NCBI GenBank assembly: GCA_023128965.1
Contig: JAGMCY010000150.1
Span: 1 to 39,444 of the forward strand
Length of the DNA stretch: 39,444 bases
Direction of reading: 5' to 3'
Source: Candidatus Aenigmatarchaeota archaeon
GTDB lineage: Archaea; Aenigmatarchaeota; Aenigmatarchaeia; QMZP01; QMZT01
The notes under the pieces are model-generated. The model was not told where the DNA came from. It saw only the letters and a program-made list of their open reading frames with translations, and did not search any database. Both the position numbers and the translations under genes were made by a program. Below are positions 31,415 through 38,936 of this stretch, in pieces; the stretch's first letter is position 1; every line of letters starts with the position of its first letter.

Positions 31415-32224
31415 ATGTACAGATACAGAAGACCACAAAAAAGAAGGAGAAGGCTGAGGACACTGAGTTATCTGATTTTTGCAATGCTCGTGTTTTTGCT
31501 CGGATATTACATAGGGGGGATGAACGAAACAATCGTTATATATCACAATGAGACGAGACCTTTGAATATCGTGACTTATATCCCTTATCTCGTTAACGAG
31601 TCTTATTCAAACGTTTCGTATGCCTCTATAATAATCCCGGCTGTTGACGAGGAAGGAAACGGATTGACCACTGTGCTCACGGTCCAGGCAATCCCGGGGG
31701 AGGGAAGAGTTCTCGCGAACATAGACAGGCTGCTTTTCTGGACAGACACGCAGAATTCAATTCGAACCTCAAGCAAGGTCGCCTCGAACATAACGGGGAT
31801 AGACCTCTCGAATTACGACATAATATACACGATAAAGACGAATGCAACCGCTGTCGAAGGCCCCTCAGCAGGAGCTGCCCTGACAATCGCAACCATCGCA
31901 GCCCTTGAACACAAGAGGATCGACCCAAAGGTTCTGATAACCGGAGCGGTAAACCATGACGGTACGATAGGGCCTGTAGGACAGATATTACCCAAGGCAG
32001 AAGCTGCGAAAGATATCGGGGCAAGACTGTTCCTCGTCCCCCTCTTACAATCACAGGAAGTGACGTACAAAACGAGTAGATATTGCGAGCAGATAGGCCC
32101 AGCCCAGATATGCACGACAGAAAAGGTCCCGAAAAAAGTGAACATTTCCGAGGAAGCAGGGATAGAGGTCGTGGAAGTGGAGAATATTCAGGAAGCTTTG
32201 GAATATTTCTTGGTCGAGGAATGA
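31415..32224 (+). CDS. Membrane-anchored Lon-like serine protease (S16 fold, COG1750-type)
   Basis: The product has 269 residues. A very basic N-terminus is followed by one membrane helix (about 18-35) and a Lon-type proteolytic domain without AAA module. The catalytic serine is in VEGPSAGAALTIA (Ser151) and the lysine in GPVGQILPKAEAA (Lys194). Their spacing of 43 residues equals that of Ser679-Lys722 in E. coli Lon. The catalytic domain would face outside or the pseudoperiplasm, given the positively charged N-terminus. Its target is unknown. A GGTG motif 7 nt before ATG 31415 may serve as Shine-Dalgarno. The stop is directly followed by tatD (1-nt gap), so it heads a run of translation-related genes. 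Confidence 0.87.
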   Translation: MYRYRRPQKRRRRLRTLSYLIFAMLVFLLGYYIGGMNETIVIYHNETRPLNIVTYIPYLVNESYSNVSYASIIIPAVDEEGNGLTTVLTVQAIPGEGRVLANIDRLLFWTDTQNSIRTSSKVASNITGIDLSNYDIIYTIKTNATAVEGPSAGAALTIATIAALEHKRIDPKVLITGAVNHDGTIGPVGQILPKAEAAKDIGARLFLVPLLQSQEVTYKTSRYCEQIGPAQICTTEKVPKKVNISEEAGIEVVEVENIQEALEYFLVEE

Positions 32225-32225
32225 C

Positions 32226-32987
32226 ATGATCGACATACATGCGCATCTATGTTTTGGCGACTATGACAAGGACCTGGATGAGGTTATAGCAAAGTGTAAA
32301 GAAGAACTAGCGGGCGTTATAGTAGGGACTGCAAGATATGAGGAGGGGATGAAAGCTCTCTCCACCGTTAGCAAACATCCTGGCTTCTTGTTTCCCACAC
32401 TCGGTTTCCACCCGACAGAAGGAGGGAAGGACCCCGAAAAGATCATGGAACTGATAAAATCCAATTCCGGAAAAATCGTAGGGGTGGGAGAGGTCGGATT
32501 AGATTACCACTGGGAGAAAGACCAGGAGAAACAAAGAATCCAGAAGGAGAGATTTTCGAAATTCATCGAACTTGCGGAGAAGCTCTCGAAACCCCTGGTA
32601 ATACACTCCTGGGACGCGGAAAGCGAATGTTTCGAGATGGTAAAGAATTCGAAAGTGAAAGTAATATTCCACTGTTTTTCAGGGAGGAGAGAGTTAGCGA
32701 AAGAAATAGTTTCCCGCGGTTTCTACATTTCGATCTCCACTCAGGTTCTCTTCTCTAAAAACATCCGAAAGATCGCGAAAGACATGCCCTTGGACAAGCT
32801 CCTTCTAGAAACGGATTCCCCCTTCCTTTCCCCGGACAAGGAGAAGGACCCGAGAAACTATCCCTGGAACATAAAGCTGTCCGCTGAGAAGATCGCTGAG
32901 ATAAAAAATATTTCGAAAGAGGAGATTCTTGAGAAAGCCAAGGAAAACGCGATCCGTGTTTTTGATTTAAAAATAGCACGGGCATAA
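32226..32987 (+). CDS. TatD-family metal-dependent hydrolase/DNase
   Basis: This 253-residue TIM-barrel metallohydrolase has HAH at residues 5-7, GVGEVGLDYHW with Glu89, VIHSWDAE with His127, FHCFSG with His149 and LLLETDSPFL with Asp197, so the full TatD metal site is present. TatD enzymes are 3'-5' exonucleases or DNases linked to DNA repair and quality control. Despite the name they are not part of Tat export. The start is 1 nt after the stop of the protease gene, and pus10 follows 8 bp downstream. Confidence 0.93.
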   Translation: MIDIHAHLCFGDYDKDLDEVIAKCKEELAGVIVGTARYEEGMKALSTVSKHPGFLFPTLGFHPTEGGKDPEKIMELIKSNSGKIVGVGEVGLDYHWEKDQEKQRIQKERFSKFIELAEKLSKPLVIHSWDAESECFEMVKNSKVKVIFHCFSGRRELAKEIVSRGFYISISTQVLFSKNIRKIAKDMPLDKLLLETDSPFLSPDKEKDPRNYPWNIKLSAEKIAEIKNISKEEILEKAKENAIRVFDLKIARA

Positions 32988-32995
32988 TTGGTATT

Positions 32996-34159
32996 ATGAT
33001 AAGGGACATAGCTGTTAAAATATTGAATTCAGGATATGTCTGCGATTCCTGCTTGGGCAGGCAGTTCGCAAAATTGCTCAGGGGATACTCCAACCAGGAA
33101 AGGGGGAGGATAATACGTGACTTCCTCGCGATGGAGTATGAAGCGAAAAAAATCAAGGCAGATCCAGCGAATTTCGAAAAAGGGGAAAGATGTGTTGTTT
33201 GTGAAGATATACTGGATAACTTACCGAAATTCGCGGAGGAAATACTGAAAAAACTTAAGAAAATGGAATTCGAAACTTTTTTGGTCGGGGTGAAGATGAG
33301 TGATTCGCTCGTCATGAATGAGGAGGCGCTTTGGGAGAAGATGGGCATGAAATACTCTGAACCGATAAAATCCGAGATAAACAGAGAACTTGGAAAGATG
33401 ATAGCCGAGGGAGCAGGGAAAACGGCAGATCAAGAAAAACCCGATATCCTGATAATCTTTGACCTCGAGAAAAGAGAAACGGAGATTTTTTCGAACTCGC
33501 TTTTCGTTTACGGGGAATACAAGAAATTCGCTCGCGGCCTCCCGCAGACGAAATCCCCCCGCTACAAACAAACGGTCCAGGATATCATAGCGAAGCCTTT
33601 CATGAAAGTCACTTCAGCTTCTTCCCATGTTCTCCACGCCCTGGGAAGGGAAGAGAAGGAGGCGAGATGTCTGGTCTGGAGGCCTTTCATCCTTGAACTC
33701 AAGCAGCCGATAAAGAGGAAGGTGGATACGGAAAGGATAAAAAAGGAAATAAACATGCGAAAGAAAATCAAGGTCAGAGGGCTTCGAATTTCCGACAAGA
33801 AGAAGGTCTCGCTTTTGAAATCAAAAAGACCTTTCAAGGTTTACAGGGTTGTTGTTGATTTCGAGAGAAAGGTCGACAAAGCGGAAAACGTTAAGAAATT
33901 GGTAGGCGTTATCAAACAGAGAACCCCGAAGAGGACATTGACTTCGAAACCCGACAAAACAAAGAATAAAAAGGTTAAAAGTATAAAATGGAAAATGATT
34001 AATAATAAAAGATACATATTCGAAATAATAGCTGAATCGGGTATGTACCTCAAAGAACTGGTTTCCGGGGACTCGGGAAGAACGAGTCCGTCAATTTCGA
34101 AAGTACTCGGGAATCAAGCGGAGGTTCGGGAATTCGATCTGATAGGTCTTGAGGATTGA
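32996..34159 (+). CDS. pus10: tRNA pseudouridine synthase Pus10 (with unusual active-site loop)
   Basis: This 387-residue Pus10 protein has an N-terminal accessory domain with zinc ligands (CDSC at 16-19 and CVVC at 66-69). The RGLPQTKSPRY segment is typical of the catalytic domain, as is the C-terminal GMYLKELVSGDSGRTSPS motif. Archaeal Pus10 makes pseudouridine 54 and often 55 in the T arm of tRNAs. In the family the catalytic aspartate lies in a GRED-x-D-x-R-M-L type motif, but here the loop is GREEKEARCLVW (217-228), with glutamate at both expected Asp positions (220 and 222). Either activity is lost, the alignment shifts locally, or a variant is used. Gene order Pus10-L21e-Rpo4-DUF655 is conserved in archaea. 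Confidence 0.9.
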   Translation: MIRDIAVKILNSGYVCDSCLGRQFAKLLRGYSNQERGRIIRDFLAMEYEAKKIKADPANFEKGERCVVCEDILDNLPKFAEEILKKLKKMEFETFLVGVKMSDSLVMNEEALWEKMGMKYSEPIKSEINRELGKMIAEGAGKTADQEKPDILIIFDLEKRETEIFSNSLFVYGEYKKFARGLPQTKSPRYKQTVQDIIAKPFMKVTSASSHVLHALGREEKEARCLVWRPFILELKQPIKRKVDTERIKKEINMRKKIKVRGLRISDKKKVSLLKSKRPFKVYRVVVDFERKVDKAENVKKLVGVIKQRTPKRTLTSKPDKTKNKKVKSIKWKMINNKRYIFEIIAESGMYLKELVSGDSGRTSPSISKVLGNQAEVREFDLIGLED

Positions 34160-34164
34160 TAGAT

Positions 34165-34452
34165 ATGGTGAAGGCAAGCAAGGGATTCCGAAGGTCGACA
34201 AGAAGGAAGCTCAAGAAAAAAATCAGGCAGAAGTTTAAAGTCACGCCTTACCTCAAGGAATTCAGATCAAAGGATAAGGTGGTTATAAAGATCGACCCCT
34301 CTTCCCAAAAAGGCATGCCGTTCCCCAAGTTCAAGGGAATGATTGGGGAAGTTAAGGAGAAAAGGGGGAACGCGTACGTAATTAAAATCACGGTCGGCAA
34401 GAAAATAAAAGAGGTGATAGCAAGGCCAGAGCATCTGGTCTTGAAGGGATAG
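34165..34452 (+). CDS. rpl21e: Large ribosomal subunit protein L21e (eL21)
   Basis: This 95-residue basic protein has the eL21 pattern: MVKASKGFRRSTRRKLKK, then VVIKIDPSSQKGMPFPKFKG, GEVKEKRGNAYVIKI and the end EVIARPEHLVLKG. It is a 50S subunit protein. ATG 34165 is chosen on alignment, since the frame is open a little further through a TTG. It follows pus10 by 5 bp and precedes rpoF by 8 bp. Confidence 0.95.
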   Translation: MVKASKGFRRSTRRKLKKKIRQKFKVTPYLKEFRSKDKVVIKIDPSSQKGMPFPKFKGMIGEVKEKRGNAYVIKITVGKKIKEVIARPEHLVLKG

Positions 34453-34460
34453 GTGGTGAT

Positions 34461-34787
34461 ATGGATATTGAAGACGAGAAAGCGGTTAGCTGGCTTGATG
34501 CCAAGAAGATTTTGATGGAAAAGGAAAAAAACAAAGAACTTGTTTATGAGCAGAAAAACGCCCTTGAGCATTTGAGAAAATTCTGCAAGCTTCCTGAAAA
34601 GAAATACGGGAAAATGCTCGAGGAATTGAGAAAGATTGAAAAGCTCAAGGACAAACACATAGCAAGTATCATAAATTTCATCCCTGAGACTCAGGACGAG
34701 TTAAGGGTTTTGTTCGCGAACGAGAGAGTTGTCTTAACCGATGACGATAAGAAAAAGATTCTGAAGATAGTCAAGGAGAACAAATAG
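34461..34787 (+). CDS. rpoF: DNA-directed RNA polymerase subunit Rpo4 (RpoF)
   Basis: This 108-residue HRDC-like helical protein matches Rpo4/Rpb4. It has an acidic start, SWLDAKKILMEKEK, the helix LEHLRKFCKL and the end FIPETQDELRVLFANERV followed by the lysine-rich tail. With Rpo7 it forms the stalk of archaeal RNA polymerase. A strong Shine-Dalgarno GGTGGTGAT lies immediately before the ATG. Its linkage to L21e and DUF655 is a conserved archaeal arrangement. Confidence 0.94.
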   Translation: MDIEDEKAVSWLDAKKILMEKEKNKELVYEQKNALEHLRKFCKLPEKKYGKMLEELRKIEKLKDKHIASIINFIPETQDELRVLFANERVVLTDDDKKKILKIVKENK

Positions 34788-34831
34788 CATTTTATAAAGA
34801 TAATTTCTTTATTATAATCAGGCTGGTTAGG

Positions 34832-35401
34832 ATGAAAAAGGACATGAAAAAGGACGAATGGGCAATAGTTCTAGACTACCTCCCGCACGGGTATTACGGG
34901 ATGCGCATATCCCAACCCGTTTCCCAAGTTCTTGGAGAGGAATACTTTTCCTTGCTCGAGGTTATAGTCAGGGAGGGGGTTCACCTGAAGGTAGGAATGC
35001 GGGTCTACATAGGGGACGGGAAGAGGGAGGAAGTTAAATTCATCAAGAGGAGGATAGATTTCAAAGACTTAACAGCAGCCGCTAAAGAAGAGGTATCAGA
35101 TATAGTTGAAGATATGGTGAAGTCAAATCCAAAGAAGTTCCTTGAATTCTTCAACAGGGCATGTCCTATAACCACCCGATTACATCAGTTAGAACTCCTT
35201 CCGGGCATAGGCAAAAAACACCTTTGGGCTATAATAGCTACCAAGAAGGAGAAGGAATTCGAGAGTTTTGATGACCTTAAAAAGCGTGTCAGCATGCTCC
35301 CTGATCCTGAAAAGATGATCATAAAGAGGATACTCGAAGAACTGGAGGACAAGGACAAATACAGGATATTCGTTCCGAGATTTGAGAAATCCCAAAGATA
35401 A
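34832..35401 (+). CDS. DUF655 putative RNA-binding protein
   Basis: This 189-residue DUF655 protein has an OB-like N-terminal part (WAIVLDYLPHGYYGM, VHLKVGMRVYIGDG, KFIKRRIDF) and a C-terminal helix-hairpin-helix (LELLPGIGKKHLWAIIATKK). The domain pair suggests nucleic-acid binding. The family is conserved in archaea next to Rpo4/L21e and often rsmA, and its exact role is not established. ATG 34832 is used, with ATG 34844 also possible. It ends where the convergent pilus ATPase gene ends (no gap). Confidence 0.9.
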   Translation: MKKDMKKDEWAIVLDYLPHGYYGMRISQPVSQVLGEEYFSLLEVIVREGVHLKVGMRVYIGDGKREEVKFIKRRIDFKDLTAAAKEEVSDIVEDMVKSNPKKFLEFFNRACPITTRLHQLELLPGIGKKHLWAIIATKKEKEFESFDDLKKRVSMLPDPEKMIIKRILEELEDKDKYRIFVPRFEKSQR

Positions 35402-36940
35402 TTATTTTCTAATCAATTTAAGAACGTTTTCCGGATCCTTGTAATAATCCGATATCACCCTTCCGACCTTGTCTATGTCCTTTATTTCGTTTTCGACCAG
35501 CCATAACAGTATGCTCTTTTTTTCTTCGAGATTATTTCTTATCTCGCTGTCACCCATTCCAGAAAAAAGCTTTATGTCGTTCCATATCCTGTTCGATTTC
35601 CCCCATTCCATAATCCTGTCCTTGGAGGGAACCCACCTGAATATGTTGTTAAGTTCGATTTTCATCTCAGCGAGGCCCCCGGAAGGTATGAGCTCTGATA
35701 CCTCCAAAACCCTCCTTATGTTCTTCCTCCTGTCCCTGTGCATGACAGCTATCAACTGAAGTGACGTTAGTAAGGAAATAGGGATGTTTATCGGGGGGTT
35801 TATCAATCGTTTCAGGGTTTCCTCCGCCGTGTTCGCGTGCAGCGTTGAGTATACGGAATGCCCTGTGTTTATCGCCTCAAAAAGGACTTCGGCTTCCTTC
35901 GATCTCCTTATCTCCCCGACTATCATCCTGTCAGGCCTCATTCTGAGGGCGTTGATCATCAGCTGGAGCATCGTTACTTCTCCCTTACCTTCAATATTGG
36001 GTGGTCTTGTGGTGAGCGGGATCCAGTGGAGGAAGTGGGGAAGCTGGATTTCCCTTGTGTCCTCGATCGAAATAATCCGTTGGGTTGGGGGTATGAACAT
36101 GGTCAGTACGTTGAGGAACGAGGTTTTCCCTGAGGCAGTCCCCCCCGTGCATACGATGTTCATCTCAAACTGTATCGCTAACCAAAGGAAAGCAGCCACT
36201 TCGGGTGATATGGTTTTGGTCTCTATAAAATCAGTTATGGTCCAGGGTCTTCTGGCGAACTTCCTTATGGTCAGCGTGTTACCTTTTGATGATATGGGGA
36301 ACAAAGTCGCGTTCGCTCGATCCCCCGTCGTTAAATACGCGTCCATTAAGGGATCGAGGTTCGTTATCTGCGTTCCTACCCTCCTCCCTATCTGGGCTGC
36401 GTAATTGAAAACCCTCGCTTCATCCCCAATGATGATACTCGTTTTCAGCCACCCGAATGTTCTGTGATAGACCCATACGGGCTCCTTGGAATTGTTTATC
36501 ACTATTTCCTCAAGCCCGTTGTCCTTGAGCATGAATTCTATCGGCCCAAGACCGAGGGATTCCTGGGAGAGGATTCCGACAAGTATGCCCACATCACTCT
36601 TTGGTAGACTGGGAAGCTCCTGTTCAATGAGATTCGTCGCCTTGTCTATGAACGCCTTCTTTACATCGCCACTTTCCTCCGGACTCAGTATGTCTTCCGT
36701 ACGGAATGCGAGTTCTGTAACAATCTTCTCCCTCACAGAATCGAGAACAGCTCTTGTCGCTTCTTCTATTTTCGGATACTTGAGATCGTAGATTGGGACG
36801 TATTCATTAGGGTCCTGACAAATCTTCACACTGGCAACAACGTTATGATAGTCAATTTCATATTCCTCTAAAACCTTCTGCGGACTTTCCGGTTTCTTCA
36901 CGTCCTTTTTGACAACTTTCTTGGATTTCCTTTTAGCCAT
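35402..36940 (-). CDS. Type II/IV secretion (pilus assembly) ATPase, second copy
   Basis: This 512-residue GspE/TadA-type ATPase has a lysine-rich start and the N-terminal domain with LGPIEFMLKDNGLEEIVIN. Walker A is GGTASGKTS (266-274), the Asp box IISIEDTREI (289-298), Walker B has Glu343 in MIVGEIRR and the His box is GHSVYSTLHA (360-369). It differs clearly from the ATPase at 8666 in length and N-terminus, so the two are not recent duplicates. The start overlaps the stop of the upstream membrane HTH gene by one base (TAATG). With that gene and the secreted pilin-like protein it forms a three-gene unit. It is the most likely motor for the products of that unit. Confidence 0.94.
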   Translation of the reverse strand: MAKRKSKKVVKKDVKKPESPQKVLEEYEIDYHNVVASVKICQDPNEYVPIYDLKYPKIEEATRAVLDSVREKIVTELAFRTEDILSPEESGDVKKAFIDKATNLIEQELPSLPKSDVGILVGILSQESLGLGPIEFMLKDNGLEEIVINNSKEPVWVYHRTFGWLKTSIIIGDEARVFNYAAQIGRRVGTQITNLDPLMDAYLTTGDRANATLFPISSKGNTLTIRKFARRPWTITDFIETKTISPEVAAFLWLAIQFEMNIVCTGGTASGKTSFLNVLTMFIPPTQRIISIEDTREIQLPHFLHWIPLTTRPPNIEGKGEVTMLQLMINALRMRPDRMIVGEIRRSKEAEVLFEAINTGHSVYSTLHANTAEETLKRLINPPINIPISLLTSLQLIAVMHRDRRKNIRRVLEVSELIPSGGLAEMKIELNNIFRWVPSKDRIMEWGKSNRIWNDIKLFSGMGDSEIRNNLEEKKSILLWLVENEIKDIDKVGRVISDYYKDPENVLKLIRK

Positions 36941-37683
36941 TATCTCCTTCTCCTTTTAATTAACATCAGAATTACAACAATCCCTATAATTATTATAATT
37001 ATTGCAACTAAATAAGCTTGTTCATAGGAGATTCGAACGACCGGCATTTTGATGAAGTTTATTATCTCCATAATAAAAAACCGTATTTTATTAGGGAATA
37101 TAACAAACACTATAAACCCTAAGAGTATGAGAAGGTTGATGATGAAAACCTTTCGACTGGGTTTCAACTTTTTCCTTTTCTCCAGCTTCTTTACCTCTTT
37201 AACTCCAGATTTGAATTTTTTCAGTATGAGGACGGGTTCTCCGATAGGGGGGTAATGGAGTTTTATGAGCTTGTGCTCTTCAAGTATCCTTCCCCATCTC
37301 TCTACATGTTCAACTCTGATTCCTAATTTCTTAGAGGCATCATTTACCTTTAAAATCCCTTTGTCCCTAATCAGTTCGTAGAGTTTGTCAACGTCCGTTT
37401 CTAATACTTCTTTCACTTTCGTGCCCGATTTCTTAGCATGGGATTTGACCTTTTTACCTGGAGAATCACCCTTCTCGCTTTTCGCTTCCTCGCCGGAATC
37501 AGATATCGATTTCCCCTTCAGCTCTTTGATAAAAGTTTCGGTATCTTTCGAAAACGGTTTGACCCTTTCCCTTGGGGAATCTGTGTATTCCGAATTCTTA
37601 CTTACTTTTTTTTGCACCTTCTTTTTATCGTCATCCTGATTCACATACCCATTTTCTTGGTCTTTGTCCATATCAACATCCAT
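36940..37683 (-). CDS. Membrane protein with winged-helix domain and two transmembrane segments
   Basis: The product has 247 residues. The first roughly 90 residues are very polar (Lys, Asp, Ser). A winged-helix-like domain follows at about 95-155 (DVDKLYELIRDKGILKVNDA then LGIRVEHVERWGRILEEHK). Two hydrophobic segments come last (about 178-196 and 222-242), with a basic C-terminus RRRR. It therefore looks like a membrane-tethered DNA- or protein-binding factor. It overlaps the upstream pilin-like gene by 11 bp and the downstream ATPase gene by one base, so it is part of the pilus unit. It may be an assembly adaptor or sensor. I do not recognise a named family. Confidence 0.7.
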   Translation of the reverse strand: MDVDMDKDQENGYVNQDDDKKKVQKKVSKNSEYTDSPRERVKPFSKDTETFIKELKGKSISDSGEEAKSEKGDSPGKKVKSHAKKSGTKVKEVLETDVDKLYELIRDKGILKVNDASKKLGIRVEHVERWGRILEEHKLIKLHYPPIGEPVLILKKFKSGVKEVKKLEKRKKLKPSRKVFIINLLILLGFIVFVIFPNKIRFFIMEIINFIKMPVVRISYEQAYLVAIIIIIIGIVVILMLIKRRRR

Positions 37684-38866
37684 CGCATAATTCGGTAAGA
37701 CCGTATTTGTCTGAGAATGTTCTGTTCACCCTAAACCAGCCCTGCAAACCTCTCACCGGATATCCAATATAGTCTTGATCCAAGAAATATATATAGGCTA
37801 CCGAAATTACATCTTCTTTTATAGGGAGCCCATAATTTTGTAATTCGGGGAGGTTCACGAAAGTCTCCATCCCATTAGAGGAAGAATTCAAATCGCCTTC
37901 CAGCCTTTTAAGGAAATTAGGCCCGTTACCGGGGAAATAATATTTGTTGTCTATCTCCTCACGTATGGGCAGATGCCACACCGATGTTGTGTCGCTGTCA
38001 ATATAAACCTCATCGTAGCCCGTATCCGATATTGCTTGACTTATATTCTCAACAGCACTGCTGTTCCCCGTTAAGTAACAATTTGAATTCCCGCTCAGGT
38101 CAATGGAATCCTCAATAACGAACCCCGAAAAACACCCGAAATTCACGCCTGTTGTGTTCCCAGCAACCAGTATTTTCGTGTCACATTCCGATTTGTTGAA
38201 CGTGACCTCACCTGAGCAGCTGCCAGAGGAGTTCGTCCCGCCAATCACGAGTTTCTTTGCCCTGTATGGATATTTCGAAATCTTTATGCTCCGCGTGACA
38301 ACACCATTCGTTTTCAATGTGAAGATGGGGTCTTCCGCCCCCTTCACGGGTATCATCGCTTCGTAATACATATCCTTCTTGTCAATTCTACCTATCCCCA
38401 ATTCATCAGCAACTGAAACGTTGAGGTTCGAGGACGCCTTTATTCGGAATGAATCGTAATTCGAAATCTCAAGGTTTGCGTAACTCAGGTTAACGTCAAA
38501 ATTCACTGGGACGTTCAATATTTTTTTTGTCCAGTTACCTAACGTATTGTTGAACATTAGCAGGCTTTCATTCCCCTCCATCGTTCCGTTCTCCATGAGT
38601 TCTTTTATGCCTGCGATTGCATCACTCATAGCATTCCCGCTCATCACAACGTAATCATCTCCTGCTATAAGCGCTCGTTTCCCTGACGTTACAATCGCTT
38701 TGCCGAAATCATTTTCAATGCTCTTTTCGACCTGGTGTATTTGGTCTGCAACGATGTTCTCATATATCCCGGTCTCCCCTCCCTGCGAGAAGACGTAATA
38801 AGAAATGAAAATAACGATAGGTATGGTTATGAATATCGCTATGATGGAATAGAACTGACCCCTCAT
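37673..38866 (-). CDS. Large secreted pilin-like protein
   Basis: This 397-residue protein has one N-terminal hydrophobic helix (about 7-27) after the short start MRGQF, which resembles a class III/pilin-type signal, so the protein is probably exported and held by this helix or built into a fibre. The rest is beta-rich, with many NxS/T sequons, cysteines at about 217, 227, 245 and 264 and a C-terminal pair CDGC. Its position directly before the membrane HTH protein and pilus ATPase suggests a large or minor pilin, or a tip adhesin. No enzymatic motif is seen. A C-terminal repeat of the same family is not evident. Confidence 0.7.
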   Translation of the reverse strand: MRGQFYSIIAIFITIPIVIFISYYVFSQGGETGIYENIVADQIHQVEKSIENDFGKAIVTSGKRALIAGDDYVVMSGNAMSDAIAGIKELMENGTMEGNESLLMFNNTLGNWTKKILNVPVNFDVNLSYANLEISNYDSFRIKASSNLNVSVADELGIGRIDKKDMYYEAMIPVKGAEDPIFTLKTNGVVTRSIKISKYPYRAKKLVIGGTNSSGSCSGEVTFNKSECDTKILVAGNTTGVNFGCFSGFVIEDSIDLSGNSNCYLTGNSSAVENISQAISDTGYDEVYIDSDTTSVWHLPIREEIDNKYYFPGNGPNFLKRLEGDLNSSSNGMETFVNLPELQNYGLPIKEDVISVAYIYFLDQDYIGYPVRGLQGWFRVNRTFSDKYGLTELCDGC

Positions 38867-38936
38867 ATAAATAATATTAGGGGAGCTTAATTAAATTCAA
38901 AATTTAAATTAAAGTCAGGAATCCAAATATTTTATT

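Noticed and set aside
31327..31551. Plus-strand frame of 74 codons upstream of the Lon-like protease
   Set aside because: It overlaps the protease gene in another frame, crosses the SRP RNA promoter and shows no protein pattern.
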